Assembly (NCBI RefSeq): GCF_000741715.1
Contig: NZ_JGZN01000016.1
Coordinates: forward strand, 1-64,000
DNA length: 64,000 bases
Origin: Bifidobacterium saguini DSM 23967
GTDB lineage: Bacteria > Actinomycetota > Actinomycetes > Actinomycetales > Bifidobacteriaceae
Reading direction: 5' to 3'
In this document: positions 30,942 to 39,488 of the stretch, piece by piece
How the letters are laid out: the number at the start of each line of letters is the position of its first letter
Position numbering within the stretch: the first letter of the stretch is position 1
Made by a program: the position numbers and the translations under genes
Notes under the pieces: generated by a model
The model's input: the letters and a program-made list of their open reading frames with translations, nothing else
The model's database searches: none
Told to the model about the DNA's origin: nothing

Positions 30942-32219
30942 TTATGAGGCTTCCTCGATGACTTCGGCTTCGATGATGTCGGTGTCGTCGTGGAGATCGG
31001 GTATGGCCTGGCCGAGGAGTTTGGCGAGGCTGGCTTCGTCTCTGTGGGTGTAGTGGTTGGTCATCGTGATGCTGGTGTGGCCCATGATGGCGGTGCGTGC
31101 GTCGTCTGGCATGTTGGCGCGGGCCGTCATGCTGGCGGTCCAGTGGCGTGCGCTGTGGATGGTGACCGGTGGAAGGCCTGCGGCCTCCAGCGCCTTGTTC
31201 CAGTTGTAGCGTTCGGTGCTGCTGCGTATCGGGTTGCCGCGCGAGTTGGTGAATATGAGCTGGCGTGGGCCGATGCCGAGTCGTTTGATGCGCGCCCACA
31301 ATCGCTGCCACAGGCTCATGGATATGGGCACGAACCGGTGTGCGGCGTGGGTCTTGGGCGTGGTGAGCCACAGGATGCCGTACAGGTGCTCGGCTTTGAG
31401 CCAGGCGGGGATGACCGCCTGTTCCGGCTTGCCGTATTGCTGGATCTGCTGCTGCACGTTGATGCCGGGCACGCCGTCGCGCTGTTCCAATTCGTAAGGC
31501 ATGAGCGCGTAGCGTTCGCCCTCCCTCATGCCGGCGGCGAACGCGAGCTCGAACAGCAGCATCCAGGATTCGTCCACGTCCACGGTCGGGGCCGGGCCGC
31601 GTCGTTTCGCGCCTCTGTTGGGCACGGCTTCGATCAGCTGCTTCGGCTGGTCGGGTGAAAGAATCTTGGTCTCGGTGGGTTCCACGCGCGGTGGCTTGAC
31701 CCTGCGGCACGGGTCCACCGGGATGAGTTCCTCAAGCTCGGCCTGGTCGAGCATCATCTTCAGGCTCACGAAGTGGTCCTTGAGCGTGGAGGGCGCGAGT
31801 CGCTTGGAGAGCACGCGCATGCATTGGCGCACATGGTCAGGGGTCAGTTCCGTGAGGCGAACGCGGCCGATGACATCCATGCACGCCTTGATGCGGCCTG
31901 CGCGGGTGCGGTACGTGGTCGGCTTGACGTTGAGCCGGTATTCCTCCAGCCAGCGTTCCGCGTAGTCCTTCAGGTACGGGCTCTTGGCTCCGGGCAGCAG
32001 GCCGGTGCGCTCCATCTCGGCGACCTTGGCGTCGAACCGTTCGCGGGCGTCGGCCTTCGTCCGGCCGCTTGCCGCTATGAACCGGCGTTTGCCGGTCGCG
32101 GGGTCTCGGCTGATCTCGCGGCGGAATTCCCATCGTCCATCCGTGCGGTGGATGATGCTTCCCGCGCCCTTGGTGCGTCGCGAGCGTCCGACCGTGTTCC
32201 GTGAGGTCTTCGCCGTCAT
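30942..32219 (-). CDS. int: Tyrosine integrase
   Basis: 425 aa from the ATG at 32219 (CAAGGAGAACACC upstream). An N-terminal arm-binding domain (GSIIHRTDGRWEFRREISRD), a SAM-like core-binding domain (residues about 75-165), and the catalytic domain with Arg in FAAGMREGERYAL, HSARH in TIHSARHWTASM, GHTS in IMGHTSITMTNHYTHRDE and the Tyr nucleophile in NHYTH. All catalytic residues are present. It lies at the end of the prophage beside ychF. Confidence 0.96.
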   Translation of the reverse strand: MTAKTSRNTVGRSRRTKGAGSIIHRTDGRWEFRREISRDPATGKRRFIAASGRTKADARERFDAKVAEMERTGLLPGAKSPYLKDYAERWLEEYRLNVKPTTYRTRAGRIKACMDVIGRVRLTELTPDHVRQCMRVLSKRLAPSTLKDHFVSLKMMLDQAELEELIPVDPCRRVKPPRVEPTETKILSPDQPKQLIEAVPNRGAKRRGPAPTVDVDESWMLLFELAFAAGMREGERYALMPYELEQRDGVPGINVQQQIQQYGKPEQAVIPAWLKAEHLYGILWLTTPKTHAAHRFVPISMSLWQRLWARIKRLGIGPRQLIFTNSRGNPIRSSTERYNWNKALEAAGLPPVTIHSARHWTASMTARANMPDDARTAIMGHTSITMTNHYTHRDEASLAKLLGQAIPDLHDDTDIIEAEVIEEAS

Positions 32220-32309
32220 GGTGTTCTCCTTGTGTCCGAGAGCACTCAATGAGCGTCCACGCACATGGCGAGAACCGTTACGGCGAGTGTCCTCCGTGAC
32301 TTGCGGAAG

Positions 32310-32441
32310 TACACTCTATTTACACTCTATCGCCGCGTAAAACGGCGGAAGACGTGCGGAAAACGGCGGTTTTCCGTGAATCGAAAAACGGCGCGATTCC
32401 AACGCTCCGACACCTCGGAACCCTTGGAAACACGCCGTTTT
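32310..32441. repeat. Repeat cluster between integrase and ychF, possible attachment-site arms
   Basis: Two direct copies of TACACTCTAT (32310-32319, 32321-32330), three copies of AAAACGGCG (32339, 32360, 32385) and one inverted copy CGCCGTTTT (32433-32441). The stretch CGGAAAAC GGCG GTTTTCCG (32357-32376) is an 8-bp dyad. Such repeats near an integrase suggest arm-type binding sites or a terminator after ychF. Confidence 0.5.
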
Positions 32442-32457
32442 CGCGGGTCTTCATACC

Positions 32458-33552
32458 CTATTTGGAAACGTTGAACTTGAACTCGACGATATCACCGTCT
32501 TGCATCACGTAGTCGCGGCCCTCCTGACGGAGCTTGCCTTCCTCCTTGATCTTGGCCATGGAGCCGTCGGCGGCCACGAAATCGTCGTAGGAGACGATGT
32601 CGGCCTTGATGAAGCCCTTTTCGAAGTCGGTGTGAATCACGCCGGCGGCCTGCGGGGCGGTCCAACCCTTGTGGATCTGCCAGGCGCGCACTTCCTTGAC
32701 GCCTGCGGTCAGGAAGGTCTGCAGGCCGAGGATGTCGAAGCCCACGCGGGCCAGCTGGTCGAGACCGGACTCGCTCAAGCCAGCGTCGGCCAGCATTTCG
32801 CGGGCATCCGCCTCGTCGAGCTCGGTCAGGTCCGCCTCGAACTGAGCGTTGAGGAACACGGCCGGAGCCGGGGCCACGGATGCGGCGAGCTTAGCCTGCA
32901 GGTCCTTGTTGGCCAGCTCGTTGTCGTCCACGTTGAACACGTAGATGAACGGCTTGGCGGTCATCAGATGCAGGTCGTAGACGGAATCCTTGTCGAAGCG
33001 GCCTTCGCGTGCGGCCTTGTCGAGCGTCTCGCCGGCTTCAAGGATGGTCTTTGCCTGCTTGACTGCGTCCATGTAGGCCGGCTCGATCTTCTTGCCCCTC
33101 AGATCCTTCTCCAGCTTGGGCAGCGCGTTTTCGATGGTCTGCAGGTCGGCGAGGATCAGCTCGGTGTTGATGGTGTCGATGTCGTCGGCCGGATCCACCT
33201 TGCCGTTGACGTGGACGATGTCGTCGTCCTCGAAGGCGCGCACGACCTCGCAGATCGCGTCCGCCTCGCGGATGTTGGCCAGGAACTTGTTGCCCAGGCC
33301 TTCGCCTTCGGAGGCGCCCTTGACGATGCCGGCGATGTCCACGAAGGTGACGGTGGCCGGCACGATCTTTTCGGTATGCACGAGCTTGGCAAGCACTGGC
33401 AGACGGTCGTCTGGCAGCGGCACGATGCCGGTGTTCGGCTCGATGGTGGCGAACGGATAGTTCTCCGCCAGCACGTTGTTGCGGGTCAGTGCGTTGAACA
33501 TGGTGGACTTGCCGACGTTGGGCAGTCCGACGATTCCGATAGTAAGAGACAT
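32458..33552 (-). CDS. ychF: GTPase/ATPase YchF
   Basis: 364 aa, full length. G domain with [16 protein letters not shown] (P-loop), [20 protein letters not shown] (switch II) and [10 protein letters not shown] in place of the usual NKxD, which fits the ATP preference of YchF. The C-terminal TGS domain ([38 protein letters not shown]) is intact, so prophage insertion has not truncated it. It follows proC by 17 bases. Known role of the family: ribosome-associated ATPase with influence on oxidative stress response. Confidence 0.96.
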   Translation of the reverse strand: MSLTIGIVGLPNVGKSTMFNALTRNNVLAENYPFATIEPNTGIVPLPDDRLPVLAKLVHTEKIVPATVTFVDIAGIVKGASEGEGLGNKFLANIREADAICEVVRAFEDDDIVHVNGKVDPADDIDTINTELILADLQTIENALPKLEKDLRGKKIEPAYMDAVKQAKTILEAGETLDKAAREGRFDKDSVYDLHLMTAKPFIYVFNVDDNELANKDLQAKLAASVAPAPAVFLNAQFEADLTELDEADAREMLADAGLSESGLDQLARVGFDILGLQTFLTAGVKEVRAWQIHKGWTAPQAAGVIHTDFEKGFIKADIVSYDDFVAADGSMAKIKEEGKLRQEGRDYVMQDGDIVEFKFNVSK

Positions 33553-33569
33553 GATTCCCTAGCTTAGTA

Positions 33570-34370
33570 TTAGGCTTCGATGGCGTCGACGGCCTTGATG
33601 ACCGCACCGCGGAACGCGCTTTCCTCCAGCGAGGTCACACCCTTGATTGTGGTGCCGCCCGGCGAGCAGACGGCGTCCTTCATGACGCCCGGATGGGTTT
33701 CGTTTTTGAGGTATAGCGCACCGACGCCTTCCACCATCTTCGCGGCTAGACGGTAGGCGGTGGCACGTTGCAGGCCGTATTTCACGCCCGCGTCGCCGAG
33801 CGCCTCGATATACATGTCGGTGAATGCCGGTGCGCAGCCTGCGATGCACATGCCAATGCCCATATGCGCGGAATCAACGCGTTCGATGAGGCTGATCGAT
33901 GAGAACAGCCGCTCGAACACTTCGGCTTGCGTGTCGGTCAGCGTGTTGTCGGCTTCGGTGACGAGTACCCCCTTGCCGACGGCCATCGGCGTGTTCGGAA
34001 TGGTGCATTGGATATGCGCCGCGTTGAAATCGGCGCCGAACAAGTCTCGGTATTTGTCAAGATCCCAGCCCGCCGCGATGGATACGACGAATTTGTCTTC
34101 GTCGGCAATCGCGCCGATGACTGGCTTGATGACACTTTCGATTCGGTACGGTTTGATGGCGATGACGACCATGTCGGACGCTGCAACGACTTCGGCCGCG
34201 TTGTGCAATGGCTTTGCACCCACTTTCATCGTGGTCTTTTCCAGCTTGTCGTAATGCGCGGCGCAAGCCACGATGTCGGCACCGTCGACGGCGCCGGCTG
34301 CGACGAGTCCTTCGGCGATGGCCTGCGCCATATTGCCGTATCCGATGAATCCGATGGTTGGATTGGACAT
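33570..34370 (-). CDS. proC: Pyrroline-5-carboxylate reductase
   Basis: 266 aa from the ATG at 34370 with GGAGGACACC upstream. Rossmann start MSNPTIGFIGYGNMAQAIAE, the VVIAIKPYRIESVI segment, NTPMAVGKGV, and the C-terminal signature ALYLKNETHPGVMKDAVCSPGGTT (shown here as two parts: THPGVMKDAVCSPGGTT). It reduces pyrroline-5-carboxylate to proline with NAD(P)H, the last step of proline synthesis. It lies after a prolyl aminopeptidase gene, so both may serve the proline pool. Confidence 0.96.
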   Translation of the reverse strand: MSNPTIGFIGYGNMAQAIAEGLVAAGAVDGADIVACAAHYDKLEKTTMKVGAKPLHNAAEVVAASDMVVIAIKPYRIESVIKPVIGAIADEDKFVVSIAAGWDLDKYRDLFGADFNAAHIQCTIPNTPMAVGKGVLVTEADNTLTDTQAEVFERLFSSISLIERVDSAHMGIGMCIAGCAPAFTDMYIEALGDAGVKYGLQRATAYRLAAKMVEGVGALYLKNETHPGVMKDAVCSPGGTTIKGVTSLEESAFRGAVIKAVDAIEA

Positions 34371-34444
34371 GGTGTCCTCCTTGTCGTCTTTTCTAATGGA
34401 CGTAATTGTTTTGGATGCGATGGTTTCGGAGAATTTCGGGAATG

Positions 34445-35788
34445 TCAGAACAGTTCTTCCAGGTCTCCCCTGTTCAACGCCTCGTCGAACAGGTGCTTGA
34501 ACACCACGGAACCATGTACGCCGTCGTGCTCGAATTCGTTGGTGGTCCAATAGTGCGATCGTCCCACACGGGACAGCGTATCGAATTGCAGACCGGAGTC
34601 GACATACATGTCGTCAAAATAGACGGCAGCCTGCAGCGGAACCTCATTGCGCGCCAACTGGTCGGCATCGTAGATCGTGCCGAAATGCGTGTCTTCCATA
34701 AGCACGTCCATGGCTGGTTTGAACGGACGCAACGCACGTTCCTGCTCGAACATCCACGGGAACATGGCCTCGCCGGTGAAATTAAGCGGACGAATGTCAC
34801 CCGCGAATTCCGGATACTCGCCACGCACGCGCTGGGCGGCCCAGCAAATCGGCGTTTCCAGCTCACCATTGGCGTAGATGAACTCCTGCAACGGCCAATA
34901 CAGCGGGCGAGATGAAGTCGCATTCATCACGGAAGACAGGAATTCGTCAGACAGTTCCGCCGAGGTCGAGGCCGAACCGTCGCCGTCAAGGAATGCCTGG
35001 TCAAGAATCCAATGCACGCGTTCGAAACTCGGCTTCATACCGAAATCGGATCCCAAGCATTGGAAACGTTCCACCGTGAGCGGATCGCCGTCCGGCAATG
35101 CGACCTTACGCGACTGCAGAACGTCGGCAACGGCCGCGGCACGTTCGATATCGATCGGGTAACGCTCGTAGAACTGCTTCGTCTTTGCCACCATGCGTGG
35201 GAACGTATGACGGTACACGTCGGTCGCATCGGCGGGAACATGCGGAATGCCACCCGTGGTGAAACTGGCGATAACTCCTTGCGGAAACAGCGAAAGATAC
35301 GTCAGCGTCAGGAATCCGCCATAGCTTTGGCCAAGCGTGACCCAACGTGCGCCCCCGAATTCGGTACGACGCAGATGCTCGAAATCACGAACGATCGAAT
35401 CGGCGAGGAAACGCTTCAAAAACGCGGCACCTGCCTTGCCGTCGCCATCCATGCCCTCAATCACATGCGTATCGACACGAGACGAACGCCCCGTACCACG
35501 TTGATCCGGCAACACCACGCGGAAATGCTTAATAGCCTCCTCGATCCAACCATCGGAACTTGGGCCGAGCGGACGCGGACCGGAACCGCCGGGACCACCC
35601 TGCAGGAACACGAGCAGCGGCAGGTCGTCATGCACATGTTCGGGAGAGGTGACCACACGGTAGAACAGGCTGATCGATTCGCCATCGAACCCATGACCAG
35701 GCTCGTGGCCCGTCCAATCCAACGGCACCTTGATGGAACGATCCTCAATATGCAATCCGGGCACGTAGTATTCGCTCAGCAACGTCAT
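34445..35788 (-). CDS. pip: Prolyl aminopeptidase, alpha/beta hydrolase
   Basis: 447 aa. The oxyanion segment LVFLQGGPGGSGPRP, the DQRGTGRSS loop and the nucleophile elbow TLGQSYGGFL are typical of the S33 family (prolyl iminopeptidase); His near MVxxxHFGTIYD-type region or SRVGRSHYW is the likely third residue. No signal peptide, so cytoplasmic. It releases N-terminal proline from peptides. The larger size (447 rather than about 310 aa) fits the long S33 subgroup. Confidence 0.88.
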   Translation of the reverse strand: MTLLSEYYVPGLHIEDRSIKVPLDWTGHEPGHGFDGESISLFYRVVTSPEHVHDDLPLLVFLQGGPGGSGPRPLGPSSDGWIEEAIKHFRVVLPDQRGTGRSSRVDTHVIEGMDGDGKAGAAFLKRFLADSIVRDFEHLRRTEFGGARWVTLGQSYGGFLTLTYLSLFPQGVIASFTTGGIPHVPADATDVYRHTFPRMVAKTKQFYERYPIDIERAAAVADVLQSRKVALPDGDPLTVERFQCLGSDFGMKPSFERVHWILDQAFLDGDGSASTSAELSDEFLSSVMNATSSRPLYWPLQEFIYANGELETPICWAAQRVRGEYPEFAGDIRPLNFTGEAMFPWMFEQERALRPFKPAMDVLMEDTHFGTIYDADQLARNEVPLQAAVYFDDMYVDSGLQFDTLSRVGRSHYWTTNEFEHDGVHGSVVFKHLFDEALNRGDLEELF

Positions 35789-35965
35789 GCATTCACCTTT
35801 CCCTTGGCATCATCGGCATGTTCAATGCGGGTAGTGACTTTTTGATGGCTTCCATCCCACCCACATGCGGAGACAACCTTACCTCACAAAAGCGGCTTTA
35901 TCTTACCGCTATTTCATTCCTGCGCATGATGGCGTCACAGCATATCTGGCGCTAGGGTGGAACGT

Positions 35966-38575
35966 ATGCCGAATCTCAAGCAGCGTCTCTTGTCATGGAT
36001 GCATGGCCATGTTTTCGCAGGCGATCTCATCATCACGCTTGTTATAGGTGTTCTGCTGTTCGGCGTGACCGGCGGCATCACCTATAATCCGGGATTGCTG
36101 TTTGACCTTAAGCCTTCCACGCAGATGACATGGGAAGCGGCAATGCTTATTCCGCTGCTAATCCGTCGATGGTGGCCACAGACCGGAGCGTTGCTCTGCG
36201 TGGCATTGACCTTGGCGCATCTCATATTCGGCCCTTGCCTGTTGGGTGCCGATATTCTGGCATTGTTCATGCTGTATTCAGTGATCGTCTACGGCAATCC
36301 CAAAAACACGAAAGCCTTCATTATTCTGGCGTTGACCATCGGTCTTCTGGCTTCGGCGCTGGCGGCATGGACCATGACCAATGGACCACTGCTCACCGGA
36401 GGCAAAGTGCATACATGGAGCAGCTGGAATGACTCAAATCCAAATGGCGTTATGGTCACGGAAGACACTCTCGGTTCCATCTACACAGGAACATCCATAT
36501 CGGAAGTCGCCAACATGGTGGCGCAATACATGTTGGTGCTGACGCCGATTTTCGAAGTATGTATCATTTCCACCGTCATTGTAGCGTTCTGGCAGCGTGC
36601 CCGTCTGGCAACCATTCGCATGATGCGGGAACGCAATGAGGCAATCGCCGCGCGAGACCAGGATGAACGCGATATCGCCGCGTTGGCGGAACGCGCACGC
36701 ATCGCACGTGACATGCACGATGTGGTGGCGCACACCTTGTCAATCATCATCGTGCAGTCTGATGGTGGTCGCTATGCAGGCACGCATGATCCCGCGGTGG
36801 CCAGAAACACCATGGAGACGATTCGACACGAATCGGAACGCGCACTGCATGACATGCAACGTCTTCTGGGAGTATTCGGGGGTTCACCGCACGCCGATTA
36901 TAACGATATCGGCAATCTTGTGGAACAAGCGCAAAACGTCTCCCCCGACATTCGAATCCGACGGAATATCACCGGCACCGCCAGCCCGGAACAACTCGGC
37001 GAACAAGCCTCGATAGCTTCCTACCATGTAGTGCAGGAGGCACTGACGAATATCCGCAAGTATGCGGGGCCGCACGTCGATGTGCACATTAAAGAGTCAT
37101 GGAACAACGGTTTGCTCACTTTGACCATCACCGACAATGGTCATGGCGCGGCGGCCAATATCGACGGGCATACGCCAGGTTACGGCCTGCTGGGCATGAA
37201 AGAACGCATCGAATCGGCCGGAGGCTCGTTGCAGGCTGGCCCTCAACTCGGCGGAGGCTTCGAAGTCATGGCCACCCTGCCTTACGGCGGTAAAGAACAG
37301 GTGACAGAAGAAACCGGCGAACAGTATGCCTCGGAACAGTCCGAATCGTGCAACACAACTGCCATATCCAGCAAAGCGAAATTATCCGACGAAGCAATCG
37401 CACCTCACACAGTCGTCAACATATCGGCGCGAATCCCAGATCAGCCATCGGAGCAAACGAAGGAAACCAACCAACCGACCGGTCGCGATCATCGTTCGAA
37501 TGCCCTGCAACATTTGCGCATCACCGCACCCAATCTGCATGATTTGCTCAAATCATTGAAACTGAAATCCGTAGAACTTGCAAATACATCCAATTCGCGA
37601 GGGCTGAATTGGGTGGAACGTGTTTCCGCGTGGACGCAGCGCCATTATGCGCTCATGGATTCCGTTGGTGCCGTGGCATTGGTCATGCTGCTGAATCGCA
37701 TGTCGGTTACGTTCTTTTTTGATAGTTCACCTCATGCGCAGCTCTCAAATGCGATCGCCGCATGCTGCTTGCTGGCGCTGGCTCTTCGACGCAGGTTCCC
37801 CGAGACTTGCGCGCTTATTGTGTTCGTATTGTCAGTTGTGCAATTGGTGTTTTTGGGATCGATTGAGGTTGGACATATCGTAGCGTCGCTGTGTGCGCTG
37901 TATTCAGCCGTATTGTATGGGCGTGAACACGCATGGCGTTGGACCGGTCTTGCCGCCGCTACCTGTTCGGTGCTGATGGGCTTGAAAATCGCGGCTGATC
38001 AACACGGATACACTACCTTGTTCGGCGCCATCGCCGCTTTTGCAGGCTTGACGAAACCGGTTTCAGTCACGTCAAGTACTACGGCGGCGTTCTTTACCGG
38101 CGTTATGTATACGGTTGCAGTGCTGATGCTGTGCGCCGGCATTATGGCGTGGGCACGTTGGGCTCGTTCCAGTGATTCAAACGCACTGGTGTTGCAGGCG
38201 CGAGAGGAAGCGCTGGTGGCCGAGCAGGAGAAGCAGCGTATTCTCGCGGCGAATATGGAACGTGACCGTATCAGTGCCAGCATTCAGGCTGAGGTCACTG
38301 CCACGTTGAACAGCGTGATTAACCAAGCCGTCGATGGTATCCGCATGCTGGATCGCGCCGAAGCACAAGGCAAAGAGCCTACCGCCGACGAGATTTCCAC
38401 AGCGTTCAAAGCCATTGGAGAACAGGGGCGCGCCGCGCTTAAACGTATGCGCGAACTGCTTGGCGTGCTTCGTGAGACTGGTTTCAGCGATGACGCTCAT
38501 GCCGGTAGCGCGAGCGAACTACAGTTGAGGCCCGCAGCACCGCTGGAGGAGCAGCTGCAGCGCGCGTCTCGATAG
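35966..38575 (+). CDS. Tandem double histidine kinase, second half degenerate
   Basis: 869 aa from the ATG at 35966 (AGGGTGG upstream). First half: four or more membrane segments (residues 20-215), H-box RIARDMHDVVAHTLS with His near 251, N-box VVQEALTNIRKYA, and G-boxes TDNGHG and GYGLLGMKERI: a complete NarL-family kinase. After a 130-residue polar linker a second membrane domain follows (about 570-740), then a HisKA_3-like helix pair (NMERDRISASIQAEVTATLN, RMRELLGVLRETG) that lacks the His and has no ATPase domain. It probably signals to the regulator 75 bases downstream. Confidence 0.9.
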   Translation: MPNLKQRLLSWMHGHVFAGDLIITLVIGVLLFGVTGGITYNPGLLFDLKPSTQMTWEAAMLIPLLIRRWWPQTGALLCVALTLAHLIFGPCLLGADILALFMLYSVIVYGNPKNTKAFIILALTIGLLASALAAWTMTNGPLLTGGKVHTWSSWNDSNPNGVMVTEDTLGSIYTGTSISEVANMVAQYMLVLTPIFEVCIISTVIVAFWQRARLATIRMMRERNEAIAARDQDERDIAALAERARIARDMHDVVAHTLSIIIVQSDGGRYAGTHDPAVARNTMETIRHESERALHDMQRLLGVFGGSPHADYNDIGNLVEQAQNVSPDIRIRRNITGTASPEQLGEQASIASYHVVQEALTNIRKYAGPHVDVHIKESWNNGLLTLTITDNGHGAAANIDGHTPGYGLLGMKERIESAGGSLQAGPQLGGGFEVMATLPYGGKEQVTEETGEQYASEQSESCNTTAISSKAKLSDEAIAPHTVVNISARIPDQPSEQTKETNQPTGRDHRSNALQHLRITAPNLHDLLKSLKLKSVELANTSNSRGLNWVERVSAWTQRHYALMDSVGAVALVMLLNRMSVTFFFDSSPHAQLSNAIAACCLLALALRRRFPETCALIVFVLSVVQLVFLGSIEVGHIVASLCALYSAVLYGREHAWRWTGLAAATCSVLMGLKIAADQHGYTTLFGAIAAFAGLTKPVSVTSSTTAAFFTGVMYTVAVLMLCAGIMAWARWARSSDSNALVLQAREEALVAEQEKQRILAANMERDRISASIQAEVTATLNSVINQAVDGIRMLDRAEAQGKEPTADEISTAFKAIGEQGRAALKRMRELLGVLRETGFSDDAHAGSASELQLRPAAPLEEQLQRASR

Positions 38576-38650
38576 CCGGTTCAAGTTTTCAGGGAGATTT
38601 AAGGGTTTGTTTCGCGCTGTGAGCGGAACAATGCCGATAAGGTGGAGAGT

Positions 38651-39397
38651 ATGAGTGAAGAACAGAAGATTCGTGTGGTCATTGCCGATGATCAGGAATT
38701 GGTACGTGCCGGTTTCGCCATGGTGATCGGGTCCCAACCTGATATGGCGGTTGCGGCGCAGGCTCGCGATGGTGCAGAGGCTGTGGCGTTGGCGGAAACG
38801 CTGCATCCTGACGTGGTGTTGATGGATGTGCGTATGCCCGGCATGGATGGTATCGAGGCGACTCGGCAGATCAGTGCGTTGCAGCATCGCTTTGCTGCCG
38901 ATGGAACGCAATCAGAAGTCACTCATACCAAAGTGATCATTCTGACGACATTCGATTTGGATGAATATGTTATGGCTGCGATCACTGCCGGGGCTTCCGG
39001 TTTTCTACTGAAAGATACGGAACCGGAAACGTTGTTGAATTCGATTCGCACGGTTTTTCAAGGTAATGCGATTATCGCACCGTCCGCCACGAAACGTCTT
39101 ATCGAGAAAATGATGGAAGGCGATTTCATGGCTGCGAATGTTGGTGCACATGGAAATTCCACTGCTTCTTCCACTTCTGATTCGACGTACACCGATCCGG
39201 AATTAGATGAACTGACTGATCGCGAGCGCGAAGTGCTTATTGAGATCGCACGTGGATTGTCGAATCAGGAGATTGCCGACAAGCTTTTCATCAGTCTGCC
39301 GACGGTGAAAACGCATGTGGCGCATATTCTGGCGAAGATCAATGCGCGTGACCGTGTGCAGGCGGTGGTGTTCGCTTACGAAAACCATTTGGTCTGA
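38651..39397 (+). CDS. Response regulator, NarL/LuxR family
   Basis: 248 aa from the ATG at 38651. Receiver: VVIADDQELVRAGFAMVIG, phosphorylation site VVLMDVRMPGMDG, and LLKDTEPE with the conserved Lys. Output: LTDREREVLIEIARGLSNQE and LFISLPTVKTHVAHILAKIN, a LuxR helix-turn-helix. Partner of the kinase upstream; likely controls the convergent ABC exporter. Confidence 0.95.
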   Translation: MSEEQKIRVVIADDQELVRAGFAMVIGSQPDMAVAAQARDGAEAVALAETLHPDVVLMDVRMPGMDGIEATRQISALQHRFAADGTQSEVTHTKVIILTTFDLDEYVMAAITAGASGFLLKDTEPETLLNSIRTVFQGNAIIAPSATKRLIEKMMEGDFMAANVGAHGNSTASSTSDSTYTDPELDELTDREREVLIEIARGLSNQEIADKLFISLPTVKTHVAHILAKINARDRVQAVVFAYENHLV

Positions 39398-39430
39398 TTG
39401 ATTTGTTGTTTTGCGTATGCATGATACGCA

Positions 39431-39468
39431 AAAAGGACTCCTACCATGTTTGTGGCAGGAGTCCTTTT
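39431..39468. terminator. Bidirectional terminator between regulator and permease genes
   Basis: AAAAGGACTCCT (39431-39442) pairs with AGGAGTCCTTTT (39457-39468), and CCA with TGG inside. A smaller hairpin TTTGCGTAT/ATACGCAAA precedes it. It serves the two convergent genes. Confidence 0.9.
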
Positions 39469-39488
39469 CGTTGTGTTTGCTATGAAGC

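Larger units (their letters stand above)
1..32457. mobile_element. Temperate siphovirus prophage, left end outside the window
   Basis: Continuous phage gene order is visible: integrase, switch region, early replication genes, terminase, portal, protease, HK97 capsid, connectors, tail genes and fibres. Nearly all genes from 28.36 kb leftward are on the minus strand and tightly packed. The right boundary lies between the integrase start (32219) and the stop codon of host ychF (32458), or slightly inside the 3' end of ychF; the exact att core cannot be set because the other junction is not in the window. The lysis cassette is expected past the left edge. The rusA-like gene is frameshifted, but the structural genes look intact, so the element may be functional or only recently damaged. 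Confidence 0.95.

Noticed and set aside
32265-32457. tRNA gene as attachment site
   Set aside because: No cloverleaf or TpsiC-arm sequence can be found in this interval.
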